The position numbers were made by a program, and so were the translations under genes. A DNA stretch of 53,741 bases from Pseudomonadota bacterium (GTDB lineage: Bacteria > Pseudomonadota > Gammaproteobacteria > Burkholderiales > Burkholderiaceae_C). The stretch is from positions 1-53,741 of the forward strand of contig JAJXTO010000021.1 in the NCBI GenBank assembly GCA_021783695.1, written 5' to 3'. The notes under the pieces were generated by a model that ran no database searches, was not told where the DNA came from, and was given only the letters and a program-made list of their open reading frames with translations. Positions 17,670 to 26,041 of the stretch are shown here, in pieces; positions within the stretch are counted from its first letter, which is position 1, and every line of letters begins with the position of its first letter.

Positions 17670-18923
17670 CTAAAACGCCCAATAACCGTAGGGCGCGTTG
17701 GCATTGGTGCCTTCAAGTCCGGTGGCGACGGGGCGGCCATAGAAGAACGGCAGGCCGAGGTCGGCGAAGTTGGCGACGGCTGCATTGCCTCCCAGCGCCG
17801 GCAGGGCAGTGAACCGGGTGTTGAACATGGCTTGCGCATTGCCAATCAGCAGGCTTTGCGCGGTGGACGCCCCCGCGAGCTGAACGGACAGGACCACCGG
17901 ATTGCTCGGGCAATACCAGCTGGAGGGTTCGCTCGGTGTGCAGAGGGTGACGCTGGGGGCGAGGTCGAGGAAGTAGCCGTTGGAGCCGCTGTCGATGAAC
18001 CCGCGGCCGGCAACACCGTCGATGGTTCCGCTGATATACGCATCCTGATCGATCGGAAACACTTCTGCCCCAGCAGGCAAGGTGTTGTTGGCCTGCGTGC
18101 CGATGCCGAATGTCAGTGTGCCCGTGGCACCGATCGCGCCCCCTGGGAGCGCGACGGACGGCAGGGTCAGGATGCTGCCATTGTTGTCAGTGGCAAACGT
18201 GCTGATGGGATTGGTGCCCTGTTGCGAAAGCGCGGCGCTGGTGTTGCTGCAGACGCCGTTGCTGCAGGCGTAATACATCGCCGGACGCTGGTTGGCGGGG
18301 GTTGCCGCGGTACAGCCCGCGCCGCAATCATGGATGAAATTGCTGATCCCCAGAATGCCATTGGCCACCGGAGCAAACCGGGCCGCGAAGTCCGTGCCCT
18401 GGGCCGCGCAGGTCGATGGCGCGGTCGGTAGCGTGGGATCGTTCATGAACTGAACGGGAATCGCCGTCGTGCTGGCTTCCCCGCCTATCCTGACGCTGGC
18501 CAGGTGCATGCTCCCCCAGGCATAGCCCGAGGCGAACTGCGCGCACGCTGCGAGTGTGCCATTGCCGGATGGAATGCCGGGCAGAGTGAGGGTGACCTTG
18601 TTTGCAAACAGCCGAAGACCTGCAGAGCCGGTGTCCACCATCACATCGGGAATGGTCTGGCAGTTGTTGCTGGCATCGCAGAGCGTCACGCTGACGTAGG
18701 GCGTGTTGGCGGTGATGGTGGCGGCGTTGCTTTCGAGCTGGCGGATGCTGACCGCGACCACATTGCTGCCAGTTGCCGGGTTGGTGAGCGAAGCGGCTGG
18801 CGGGACGGGGGACGGAGAACTGCCACCACCGCCGCAGGCGGTGAGCTGGAGGCTGGTGAGCAGGGCAAGCCCGAGCGTCAATAAGTGCCTGAACGTGAGC
18901 GAATCTGCGCGCATGGCCATCAT
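17670..18923 (-). CDS. DUF3443 lipoprotein with two aspartic-protease-like motifs (copy 2)
   Basis: Starting at the ATG at 18923 (18920 and 18914 are alternatives) the product is 417 aa with a lipobox LQLTAC and a GGGGSS spacer. It is a paralog of the protein encoded at 16264-17583, with the same order of blocks: [39 protein letters not shown] and a C-terminal GLEGTNANAPYGYW. The start lies 4 nt after the stop of the DUF2844 gene, so the two are co-transcribed and probably coupled. An in-frame extension upstream to 19277 is antisense-style noise over that neighbour. As in copy 1, the two D(T/S)GS motifs suggest a pepsin-like fold. Confidence 0.87.
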   Translation of the reverse strand: MMAMRADSLTFRHLLTLGLALLTSLQLTACGGGGSSPSPVPPAASLTNPATGSNVVAVSIRQLESNAATITANTPYVSVTLCDASNNCQTIPDVMVDTGSAGLRLFANKVTLTLPGIPSGNGTLAACAQFASGYAWGSMHLASVRIGGEASTTAIPVQFMNDPTLPTAPSTCAAQGTDFAARFAPVANGILGISNFIHDCGAGCTAATPANQRPAMYYACSNGVCSNTSAALSQQGTNPISTFATDNNGSILTLPSVALPGGAIGATGTLTFGIGTQANNTLPAGAEVFPIDQDAYISGTIDGVAGRGFIDSGSNGYFLDLAPSVTLCTPSEPSSWYCPSNPVVLSVQLAGASTAQSLLIGNAQAMFNTRFTALPALGGNAAVANFADLGLPFFYGRPVATGLEGTNANAPYGYWAF

Positions 18924-18927
18924 GCGC

Positions 18928-19419
18928 TCAGGGCTGAAGTCTGGAGGGGTCGAACCCGGCGGGGACGAGCGTGGGCACCCAGGCCACGCCGAGGAAACCA
19001 CGCATCCGGCCTGCGCTGTGCACCACGATATCGCTGCCCTTGACCATGGACAGATTGAGCTGTTGCGTCTGGGTCTTGGCGGCCTGGACGTACGGGGCGA
19101 AGTAGCTGCCGAGAAGTTGCTGCAGATCGGGTTTGAACGGCCCTTTCCAGGTGATGGCAAACACGGTGCCCGCCGCATTGGCGTATTCGGTGATGGCCAC
19201 GCCCTGGGGTGTCTGCACCGTCTGCGTCTGGACGCTGGCTGCACCTGCCGCCGCGCCCGAAGCGGCCTGCGCCGCATAGCGTTGCACTTGGGCCACCGGT
19301 TGGCCGTCTCGCGCCGCCTCGGACAGTGGCCGGCCCAGCCCGGCCTGCGCCGAAGCGCCCAGCAGCGCGAGCAGGACGCCGGCGGAAAACAGGAACAACT
19401 GAGGACGGAAGGAGGTCAT
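18928..19419 (-). CDS. DUF2844 family secreted protein
   Basis: The 163-aa protein has a signal peptide (cleavage near SAQA-GLG, about residue 26) and the DUF2844 pattern: an early GLGRPL, a central segment with ITEYANAAGTVFAITWKGP, and a C-terminal GRMRGFLGVAWVPTLVP. DUF2844 genes usually lie directly upstream of DUF3443 genes in Burkholderiales, as here, so a joint function in the cell envelope is likely but unknown. It is the first gene of a three-gene minus-strand series. Confidence 0.87.
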   Translation of the reverse strand: MTSFRPQLFLFSAGVLLALLGASAQAGLGRPLSEAARDGQPVAQVQRYAAQAASGAAAGAASVQTQTVQTPQGVAITEYANAAGTVFAITWKGPFKPDLQQLLGSYFAPYVQAAKTQTQQLNLSMVKGSDIVVHSAGRMRGFLGVAWVPTLVPAGFDPSRLQP

Positions 19420-19511
19420 GACCGGCGGTTTGACGAAAAGGATGTGTCTAGTCTAACGAACGACCGGCTCTGTCCGGGCGCCATCCTGACGACACGTGTC
19501 TTGCCCGTGAA

Positions 19512-20162
19512 TTACTCGACGCCCTCGTTCAGACTGCGGTCGAGATGCGCGGTGTCGCCCCAGCCCACCAGGGTGAGCTGGCCTTGGGCGTAAAGCAGGC
19601 GGTTGAGGGCGGCGTTGCGCAGCTCGAAACTGCGCGGCGCCTGTAGTTCCTGGCCCGTTGCGGCGCGGTAGAAGGCGTCGAGCACGCCGCCATGCACAGC
19701 GACCACGATGAGGCCGCCCGGATGCGCCGCGGCGATGCGCCTGAGCGCAGTCTGCGCACGCTGCGCAAAGGCGCGCAGCGTTTCGCCGCCGGGCGCGGCG
19801 AAGTCGGGGTCGCGGCGGCGCCAGCGGACGCAGAGTTCGGGGTGCAGCGGCTCCAGCGCGGCAAAGCTGTGGCCCTCGAACTGGCCGAAGCAGCGCTCGC
19901 GCAGGGCGGGGTCGCGCACCACGGACAGGCCGTGCGGTGCGGCAATGGCCTCGGCGGTCTGCCAGGCGCGTTGGAGGTCGCTGGCATAGACGGCGTCGAT
20001 GGCTTCGTCGGCCAATGCCTGTGCGGCGAGCTGCGCCTGCTCCAGACCGCGCGCATTCAGCGCAATGTCGGTATGGCCCTGAATGCGTGCGGCGGCATTC
20101 CAGTCGGTTTCGCCGTGGCGGATGGCGATGATGCGGGTCGGTTCAAGCTGGCTGTCTGGCAT
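19512..20162 (-). CDS. Histidine phosphatase (phosphoglycerate mutase-like) family protein
   Basis: The 216-aa reading from the ATG at 20162 (an ATG eight codons upstream is possible) has the RHG motif IAIRHGETDWN with the phospho-accepting His and the second catalytic His in VVAVHGGVLDAFY. This is the 2H-phosphatase fold used by GpmB, CobC and similar phosphatases. The substrate is not evident, and no cobalamin or glycolysis genes are near. The gap to the DUF2844 gene (92 bp) holds no clear signals. Confidence 0.87.
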   Translation of the reverse strand: MPDSQLEPTRIIAIRHGETDWNAAARIQGHTDIALNARGLEQAQLAAQALADEAIDAVYASDLQRAWQTAEAIAAPHGLSVVRDPALRERCFGQFEGHSFAALEPLHPELCVRWRRRDPDFAAPGGETLRAFAQRAQTALRRIAAAHPGGLIVVAVHGGVLDAFYRAATGQELQAPRSFELRNAALNRLLYAQGQLTLVGWGDTAHLDRSLNEGVE

Positions 20163-20245
20163 GGTGCGCGCATTGTGCCGCAGCACGCCGGTGCGTCGTC
20201 TCCAGAAATGGCGTGAACAGGCCCTGATCTCCTGGATGCGGTCAC

Positions 20246-20330
20246 ACTCTCAAGAAAACGCAGGGCCGCCCCAAGTTTTCTTGACCCCCACGGGGGGGCG
20301 GGTCGGCGAGCCGACCCTGGGGGCGCTCAG
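20246..20330. repeat. 85-bp multi-hairpin dispersed repeat, copy 1
   Basis: The element starts ACTCTCAAGAAAAC and ends GGGCGCTCAG. It recurs at 52921-53005 with one substitution in 85 bp. It contains a TCAAGAAAAC/GTTTTCTTGA inverted repeat (10 bp arms), a CCCCCACGGGGG palindromic run and a GGGTCGGC/GCCGACCC hairpin. The last bases hold the TGA stop of pagL on the minus strand. Position right after genes suggests a terminator or REP-like role. Confidence 0.92.
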
Positions 20331-20884
20331 TTGAAGCTGTAGCCCAGTCGTACCTGGAGGTAGTCCTGCCCAGGGTTGGGGCGTTTGATGTCGGCGTTGG
20401 AATAGTGGGTGAAGCGCGCGCCCAGCGTCCAGGGCGTGTCCGCAAAGCGGTGGAGCAGGCCGATGGAATCGCCGAACTGGTAGGCGGTGGAGATGTGCTT
20501 GGCGCCCAGGGTGGTCCCGGAAAACAGATTGGCACCGATGCCGAACTCCAGCGCCGTCTGCGGCGCGAACCACCAGCGCGCAAAGGGCGTCAGCCCCACA
20601 TGGGTGAGATGCTGCCGCCCCGTGCCGGATGATGCGGTGACCTGTCCCGCAGAGGCTTCCAGCACGACATCGAGTTTGCTGTGCGTCAGGTCGCGCGTCC
20701 ATAGCGGCGCGGTCTGGACGGCCAGGGTCGCGTTGTGGTAGCCGCGGCCCGCCCCCCACAGCACGCTGAATTCGGCCGCCCGCGCGCTGCCGATGATGCC
20801 AAGCGCCGACAGCAGAGCGGCGGCAGCCATGGCGCGCGCGGCGATCGGCGCCGTGCGGGTTTGATGGGAAGAAGGATGTTGCAT
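20327..20884 (-). CDS. pagL: PagL-family lipid A 3-O-deacylase
   Basis: The 185-aa outer-membrane protein has a signal peptide (cleavage near ARA-AEF, residue 37) and the PagL signature THYSNADIKRPNPG. The predicted catalytic His160 and Ser162 are present. Where P. aeruginosa PagL has its catalytic Glu, this sequence seems to have Asp174 (by eye), so activity should be tested. PagL removes the 3-position acyl chain from lipid A. The gene starts 47 bp after emrB and probably belongs to the same efflux operon, linking export and outer-membrane remodelling. An AAGAGG ribosome-binding site precedes the ATG. The stop lies inside the 85-bp repeat. Confidence 0.87.
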   Translation of the reverse strand: MQHPSSHQTRTAPIAARAMAAAALLSALGIIGSARAAEFSVLWGAGRGYHNATLAVQTAPLWTRDLTHSKLDVVLEASAGQVTASSGTGRQHLTHVGLTPFARWWFAPQTALEFGIGANLFSGTTLGAKHISTAYQFGDSIGLLHRFADTPWTLGARFTHYSNADIKRPNPGQDYLQVRLGYSFN

Positions 20885-20931
20885 CGTGGCCTCTTGTCGG
20901 GTTGTCGGTAATCGGTATTGAATCAGTGGGA

Positions 20932-22536
20932 TCAGTGCGCACCGGCAGCGGCGTCGCCACCCGCGTTGCTCTTGACGGGTTTGATGAACCACACCAGCGC
21001 GATCATGGCCAGAAACAGCCAGGCGCTGAGGCGGAACATATCGTCCACCGCCATGGTGTAGGCCTGCTGGTCGATCAGCCGGTTGATGACCCCCAGCGCC
21101 TGCTCGAAGCTGAAGCCCTGCGCCTGCATGCCCTGGATCACCGGGCTGGCCACCGGGCTGCCCGCGTAGATATGGCTGACGAGTTGCTCATGGTGCAGGT
21201 CGGCACGGTTGGTCCACCAGGTGGTGTAGATCGAGGTGCCGAACGAGCCCGCAGTGATGCGCGCAAAGTTCGACAATCCCGACGCCGCGGCGATGCGGTG
21301 CGGCGGCAGCCCGCCCAGGATGATGCCCAGCAGCGGGATGAAAAACGTCGCCGTGGCAATGCCCTGGATCACCGTCGGGATGGAGTATTCCCAATAGCTG
21401 TCTCCGGTGGTGAACTGCGAGCGCATGTAGAACACCACGGCAAACACCACGAAGGAAAACGTGGTCACCCAGCGCGAATCGAGCACCGGCAGAAAGCGGC
21501 CGATGATCGGCGAGAGAATGAGCGCGAACAGCCCCACCCAGGCCAGCACCTCCCCGGCGTCGGTGGCGGTGTAGCCGATGAACTCCTGCAGCCACAGCGG
21601 CAGCAGCACCAGGCTGCCGAAGAACATGCCGTAGGCCAGTGCCAGCAGGATGGTGCCGATGGTGAAGGTCGGGATCTTGAACAGGCTGAGGTCGACCACG
21701 GGATGGTCGTCGTAGAGTTCCCAGATCAGGAACAGCACAAACCCGACGACGGCCGCCGCAGCCAGCGCGAGGATGATCGGGGAGGAGAACCAGTCGAGCT
21801 CCTGCCCCTTGTCGAGCATGATCTGCAGCGAGCCCACCCAGACGACCAGCAGACCCAGCCCGGTCCAGTCGATCGGCAGTTTGCGGATGGGCGTTTCACG
21901 CCGGATGTAGATTGAGGCCGTGACCGCCGCAGCCAGCAGGCCCACTGGCACGTTGATGTAGAAAATCCACGGCCAGGAGATGTTGTCGGTGATCCAGCCA
22001 CCGAGCAGGGGCCCCATGATGGGGGCGATCAGCGTGGTCATCGACCACATCGCGATGGCCATGCCGGCGCGCTGCGGTTTGTAGCTGGACAGCAGCAGGG
22101 TTTGCGACAGCGGAATCATCGGCCCGGCGCTGGCACCCTGCAGCACGCGGAACAGGATCAGGACTTCGATGCTCGGCGCCTGACCGCACAGAAACGAGAA
22201 CAGGGTGAACAGCAGGATGCTGGCGAGAAACACCTTCACCGCACCGAAACGCTGGGTGAGAAAACCGGTGAGCGGCACGGCGATGGCATTGGCCACGCCA
22301 AAGGACGTGATGACCCAGGTGCCCTGCGAGGAACTCACCCCCAGGTCACCGGCGATGGCCGGGATCGAGACGTTGGCGATCGAGGTGTCGAGTACGTTCA
22401 TGAAGGTCGCCAGCGACAGCGCGATGGTGCCCAGCACCAGGGTGCCGCCGGTCAGCGGGGTGAGGTGCGACGCGATTTGCGGCGCGGTTGGCGCGGCGCC
22501 CGCGGCGCTTTCTTCGACTTCTTGCGTGGTGGCCAT
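20932..22536 (-). CDS. emrB: EmrB/QacA-type drug efflux MFS transporter, DHA2 family
   Basis: The 534-aa protein has 14 predicted membrane helices and the DHA2 motif LDTSIANVSIPAIAGDLG in helix 1. A GAxxGPxxGG-like motif C region in helix 5 (APIMGPLLGGWI) and a large loop before the last helix are also visible. It is the proton-driven inner-membrane pump of a tripartite EmrAB-OMF exporter. It lies 12 bp downstream of emrA, and the outer-membrane factor and a MarR regulator precede that, so all three layers of the pump are co-encoded. Substrate is unknown. Such systems commonly export hydrophobic drugs, uncouplers or phenolic acids. Confidence 0.94.
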   Translation of the reverse strand: MATTQEVEESAAGAAPTAPQIASHLTPLTGGTLVLGTIALSLATFMNVLDTSIANVSIPAIAGDLGVSSSQGTWVITSFGVANAIAVPLTGFLTQRFGAVKVFLASILLFTLFSFLCGQAPSIEVLILFRVLQGASAGPMIPLSQTLLLSSYKPQRAGMAIAMWSMTTLIAPIMGPLLGGWITDNISWPWIFYINVPVGLLAAAVTASIYIRRETPIRKLPIDWTGLGLLVVWVGSLQIMLDKGQELDWFSSPIILALAAAAVVGFVLFLIWELYDDHPVVDLSLFKIPTFTIGTILLALAYGMFFGSLVLLPLWLQEFIGYTATDAGEVLAWVGLFALILSPIIGRFLPVLDSRWVTTFSFVVFAVVFYMRSQFTTGDSYWEYSIPTVIQGIATATFFIPLLGIILGGLPPHRIAAASGLSNFARITAGSFGTSIYTTWWTNRADLHHEQLVSHIYAGSPVASPVIQGMQAQGFSFEQALGVINRLIDQQAYTMAVDDMFRLSAWLFLAMIALVWFIKPVKSNAGGDAAAGAH

Positions 22537-22548
22537 GGCCCCTCCCGT

Positions 22549-23787
22549 TCAGCGCTTGCCGCCCGCGTTGGCCGCAATGATGGCGTTCACCAGGGTGTCA
22601 GCCTTCTTCCAGTCGGCGGCGTACACATCGGTGCGCGCCGCCGGCTTGGTGGGCGGCATGTCGGTGACCAGCGGCCCCTTGTGGTTGCTGATGTCGATGG
22701 TCACCTCGGTGGACATGCCCACCCGCAGCGGGTGGCTGGCAAGCTGCTTGGGATCGAGCGCCACACGCACCGGCAGGCGCTGCACCACCTTGATCCAGTT
22801 GCCTGTCGCGTTCTGCGCCGGCAGCAGCGAGAACGCCGCGCCCGTGCCCGCCGACAGGCCGACCACATGGCCGGTGTAGGTGAAGCTGCCGCCATAGGTG
22901 TCGGCCACCACCGTGGCTTTCTGCCCGATGCGCACGTCGCGCAACTGGGTTTCCTTCAGGTTGGCGTCGATCCATACATCATGCAGCGGCACCACCCACA
23001 TCAGCGGGGCGCCGGGACCCACGCGCTGGCCGAGCTGCACCGTGCGCCGTGCCACCACGCCGCCGACCGGCGCGGGAATGGTGGTGCGCTCATACGCCAG
23101 GTACGCCTCGCGCACCTTGGCCGCGGCCAGTTTGACCGCCGGATTGTTGGCGACCACCGTGCCAGCGGTGAGTGCCTCGCCGCTGGCGAGTTGTTCCTGC
23201 GCGGCCTTCACGCCCGCCTGCGCCGTGGTCAGCGCGGCCTTGGCCGCCTGCACCGCAATCTGCGACTGGCGCAGCTCTTCTGCGCCCACCGCGCCGGTGC
23301 CCGCCAACTCCTGACGGCGGCGCAGTGCGTCTTCGGCCTTGGCCAGATTGGCCTGGGCCACGCTCACATCGGTCTGCCGCACCGCAACCTGCGCGGCCAG
23401 CGTGCCGTTGTTGGCAAAGCTCACCCGCACCTGGCGCACAGCCTGTGCCAGCAGGGCTTCGGCCTGTTGCAGCGCGACATGGGTGTCGGCGCCGTCGAGC
23501 TGCACCAGCGGCTGCCCGGCCTTCACTAGCTGCGTGTCGTCGGCATCGATGGCCACCACCGTACCGCCGACCTGCGGCGTGACCTGCACCAGATTGCCCT
23601 GCACATACGCATCGTCGGTGTACGCGTAGCGCAGCGATTCCCAGTAGTGGTACGCGCCGTAGATCAGCCCGGCGAGGACGAAAAACACGATGGCGCTGAG
23701 CATCAGGGTGCGGCGCCTTGCCGCCTTGCCGCTGCCGTTCTCAGCCTTTGCCGGCGTTGTTGCACTCTTGTTGTCTGTGGTACTCAT
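22549..23787 (-). CDS. emrA: EmrA-type membrane fusion (periplasmic adaptor) protein
   Basis: The 412-aa protein has a cytoplasmic N-terminus, one transmembrane helix (about residues 28-47), a biotinyl-lipoyl-like half motif (GTVVAIDADDTQLVKAGQPL), a long alpha-helical hairpin, and a beta-barrel domain with GNWIKVVQRLPVRV, diagnostic of EmrA/HlyD-type adaptors. It links the EmrB pump to the outer-membrane factor. It sits 43 bp after the factor gene and 12 bp before emrB. Confidence 0.94.
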   Translation of the reverse strand: MSTTDNKSATTPAKAENGSGKAARRRTLMLSAIVFFVLAGLIYGAYHYWESLRYAYTDDAYVQGNLVQVTPQVGGTVVAIDADDTQLVKAGQPLVQLDGADTHVALQQAEALLAQAVRQVRVSFANNGTLAAQVAVRQTDVSVAQANLAKAEDALRRRQELAGTGAVGAEELRQSQIAVQAAKAALTTAQAGVKAAQEQLASGEALTAGTVVANNPAVKLAAAKVREAYLAYERTTIPAPVGGVVARRTVQLGQRVGPGAPLMWVVPLHDVWIDANLKETQLRDVRIGQKATVVADTYGGSFTYTGHVVGLSAGTGAAFSLLPAQNATGNWIKVVQRLPVRVALDPKQLASHPLRVGMSTEVTIDISNHKGPLVTDMPPTKPAARTDVYAADWKKADTLVNAIIAANAGGKR

Positions 23788-23830
23788 GGATGCGCTCCGT
23801 TGGGATTCGGTTTGTTTTTGGATGGAGGGG

Positions 23831-25300
23831 TCACTGCGCTTTGGCGGGTGTCATGGCGATTGCGGGCAGATCGGACGCGGCATAGCCGCCGCCCAGCGCG
23901 CGGATCAGCGCCACATCGTCGGCCACGGCCTGCGCCTGCAGATCCACCCCGGCCTGCTGCAGCTTGAGCACGCTCGACCGCACGCTGAGCACGGTGAGAT
24001 AGTTGGACAGCCCGGCCCTGTAGCGCTGATCGACCAGCCGCATCGCGTCCTGCGCGGCGGCCAGCGCCTGTTCCTGCTGCGCGATCTGCTGCCCGATGGA
24101 CTGGCGCGCGGCAATGGCGTCGGCCGCTTCATGCACCGCTTCGACCAGGGTGGCGTTGTATTGCGCGATGGCCGCATCGGCCTGCGCCGACTTGCCACGC
24201 AACTGCGCGCGCAGCGCGCCCCCTTCGAAGATGGGCAGGGTCAGCGCCGGGCCGACGCCCAGGGTCTTGCTGTTGCCGGTCAGCCATTGGCTGAAGCCGA
24301 GGGCGCTGAACCCGGCAAACGCGGTGAGGTTGACGTTGGGATAGAACGCCGCACGGGCGGCTTTCACGCCGTGCAGCGCCGCTTCAGCCTGCCAGCGTGC
24401 GGCCACGATGTCCGCGCGGCGGCCGATGAGCGCGGCCGGCAGGGTGTCGGGCAGGGCCAGGGTTGGCAGACTGGCCAGGCGCGGGTTCAGCGTGGCCGTG
24501 GCCTGCGGGCCCTGGCCCATGAGCGCGGCGAGCAGATTGCGCGCCTGGACGATCTGCACGGCGGTCTGGTCGAGCTGCAGGCGGATCTGCGGCACTTCGG
24601 CCAGCGCCTGCTTCTCCTGCACCGAGGTTTCCAGACCCGCGCTCACGCGGTCGCGCACGAGCTTGAGCATCTGTTCGCGCTGCCGCAGGGTTTGCTGCAG
24701 CACCTCCTGCACGGCCACCAGTCGCGCGAGGTTGACATAGGCGCTGGCGACATTGGCCGACAGCAGCACCCGCGCGGCCTGCTCCTGCGCCGCGGCGGCA
24801 TGCGCTTCACCGATGGCGGCCTGCAGGGTCTGGCGGTTCTTGCCAAAAAAATCCAGCTCCCAGCTGCCTTGCAGCAGCGCCTGGTTCTCGGTGTACCAGC
24901 CGCCTCCCAGCGGCGGCGGGTAGATGTCGTTGGCGCTGAACTGCTCGCGCGTGGAGCTCACTGCGGCACCCAGATGCGGTTTGAGCGCGCTGTCGGCGCC
25001 CTGCGCCTGGGCACGCGCCTGCGCCAGCCGGGCCTGCGCGGCCTGCAGGCTGGGGTTGTCGGCCAGCGCCGTGGTGATCAGGCGGTCGAGTTCGGGGTCG
25101 TGAAACGCGGTCCACCAGTCCGCCTTGGGAAAGGCGGTCTGCGCGGGCTGCAGGCCGAGCTGCTGCGGCGGGGTGAGCCGTGCCGTGGGCGCGATGCCCT
25201 CGGTGCTGGCGCAGCCCGCCAGCAGCAGGGCGGCCAGCAGGGGGGCGGCCAGCGCGGCGCGGCGCGCGCCGCCCGAGCGAATCGAAGTCGTATTGAGCAT
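23831..25300 (-). CDS. Outer-membrane efflux factor of the NodT/OprM family (lipoprotein)
   Basis: The 489-aa protein has a signal peptide with lipobox LLAGC (Cys about 30). Two repeats of the outer-membrane efflux protein domain follow, with family marks WWTAFHDPELDRLI, GGWYTENQALLQGSWELDFFGK and RRADIVAARWQAEAAL. These form the TolC-like trimeric outer-membrane channel of tripartite pumps. It is encoded between the marR-type regulator (12 bp upstream) and emrA, so it is the dedicated exit duct for this EmrAB pump. Confidence 0.94.
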   Translation of the reverse strand: MLNTTSIRSGGARRAALAAPLLAALLLAGCASTEGIAPTARLTPPQQLGLQPAQTAFPKADWWTAFHDPELDRLITTALADNPSLQAAQARLAQARAQAQGADSALKPHLGAAVSSTREQFSANDIYPPPLGGGWYTENQALLQGSWELDFFGKNRQTLQAAIGEAHAAAAQEQAARVLLSANVASAYVNLARLVAVQEVLQQTLRQREQMLKLVRDRVSAGLETSVQEKQALAEVPQIRLQLDQTAVQIVQARNLLAALMGQGPQATATLNPRLASLPTLALPDTLPAALIGRRADIVAARWQAEAALHGVKAARAAFYPNVNLTAFAGFSALGFSQWLTGNSKTLGVGPALTLPIFEGGALRAQLRGKSAQADAAIAQYNATLVEAVHEAADAIAARQSIGQQIAQQEQALAAAQDAMRLVDQRYRAGLSNYLTVLSVRSSVLKLQQAGVDLQAQAVADDVALIRALGGGYAASDLPAIAMTPAKAQ

Positions 25301-25312
25301 GATGAGGACGGG

Positions 25313-25879
25313 TCAGGAATCGGTACTGTCGTTGCTGGCATCCGGGGTGCGTTCCTGCACCACGAGATCGGGGCCAGGCGCAGCCTGGTTGGCCTCGGCC
25401 AGCGCCTCGCCGTTATCGATGAAGCGCTGCAGCAGGGTGAGCATCTGGGTGAATTCCTTGGGACTGAATCCCCGCAGATGCTCGTTGAGCACCTCGGCGA
25501 GCACATGCGGAATCTGCGCGGCCACCTCGGCGCCGCGCGGCGTGAGCGCAAGGTTGACCACCCGGCGGTCGGTGCAACTGCGCTCACGCACGAGCAGGCC
25601 CTTGGCCTCCAGGCGGTCGAGCATGCGGGTCATCGCCCCGGCGTCGGTCTGCATTTCGCGGGCGCAGGCGGCCACGGTGTCGCAGCCCTGGTGCACATGC
25701 AGCAGCGGGTGCCACTGCGTGCCGGTGAGATCGAGCGCCTGCATCTGATGCTCCAGATTGCGCACCAGAATGGCCAGGCTGCGCTTGATCAGAAAGCCGA
25801 CGGATTGGTCTTTGGAATACTGCGATCCGTCGTAAAAATGCGGCGCGGGCGTGTCGGAACGGGAGGTCGGTATATTCAT
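25313..25879 (-). CDS. MarR-family repressor of the efflux operon
   Basis: The 188-aa protein (start at 25879; upstream in-frame codons cross the probable operator) has a winged helix-turn-helix in the MarR arrangement: helix around LTGTQWHPLLHVHQG, recognition region TDAGAMTRMLDRLEAKGLL and wing DRRVVNLALTPRG. MarR proteins repress their own operon and are released by phenolic or drug ligands. It is the first gene of the efflux operon, and a TTGC-TTAG-GCAA dyad lies just upstream. Confidence 0.92.
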   Translation of the reverse strand: MNIPTSRSDTPAPHFYDGSQYSKDQSVGFLIKRSLAILVRNLEHQMQALDLTGTQWHPLLHVHQGCDTVAACAREMQTDAGAMTRMLDRLEAKGLLVRERSCTDRRVVNLALTPRGAEVAAQIPHVLAEVLNEHLRGFSPKEFTQMLTLLQRFIDNGEALAEANQAAPGPDLVVQERTPDASNDSTDS

Positions 25880-25891
25880 GCCGCGCAGTTT

Positions 25892-25906
25892 ATTGCTTAG
25901 GCAAAT
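25892..25906. promoter_or_regulatory. Candidate MarR operator
   Basis: TTGC-TTAG-GCAA is a perfect inverted repeat with partial extension on both flanks (ATT...AAT). It is centred about 20 bp before the marR-type ATG, in the gap to the divergent aldehyde dehydrogenase. Binding here could control both directions. The dyad is seen; the protein assignment is inferred from position. Confidence 0.5.
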
Positions 25907-26041
25907 ACTGCCGCCATCACAATTGGATACCCGAGTCAGGATCATGGGTAAAACCTGCGTCCTGGATTGTCTTGCCGATGCGCGCCGCAGCTTGCGGTCT
26001 TACCATCGACCGCGCTTTTGCCATCTACTCAATCGCCACTC

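Noticed and set aside
17670-19277. A long N-terminal extension of the second DUF3443 protein
   Set aside because: The extension lies over the DUF2844 gene in another frame. A signal peptide with lipobox appears only at the start near 18923.
23690-25900. A 736-codon plus-strand frame across the outer-membrane factor and MarR genes
   Set aside because: It is antisense to two well-identified genes and has no recognisable domain or ribosome-binding site.
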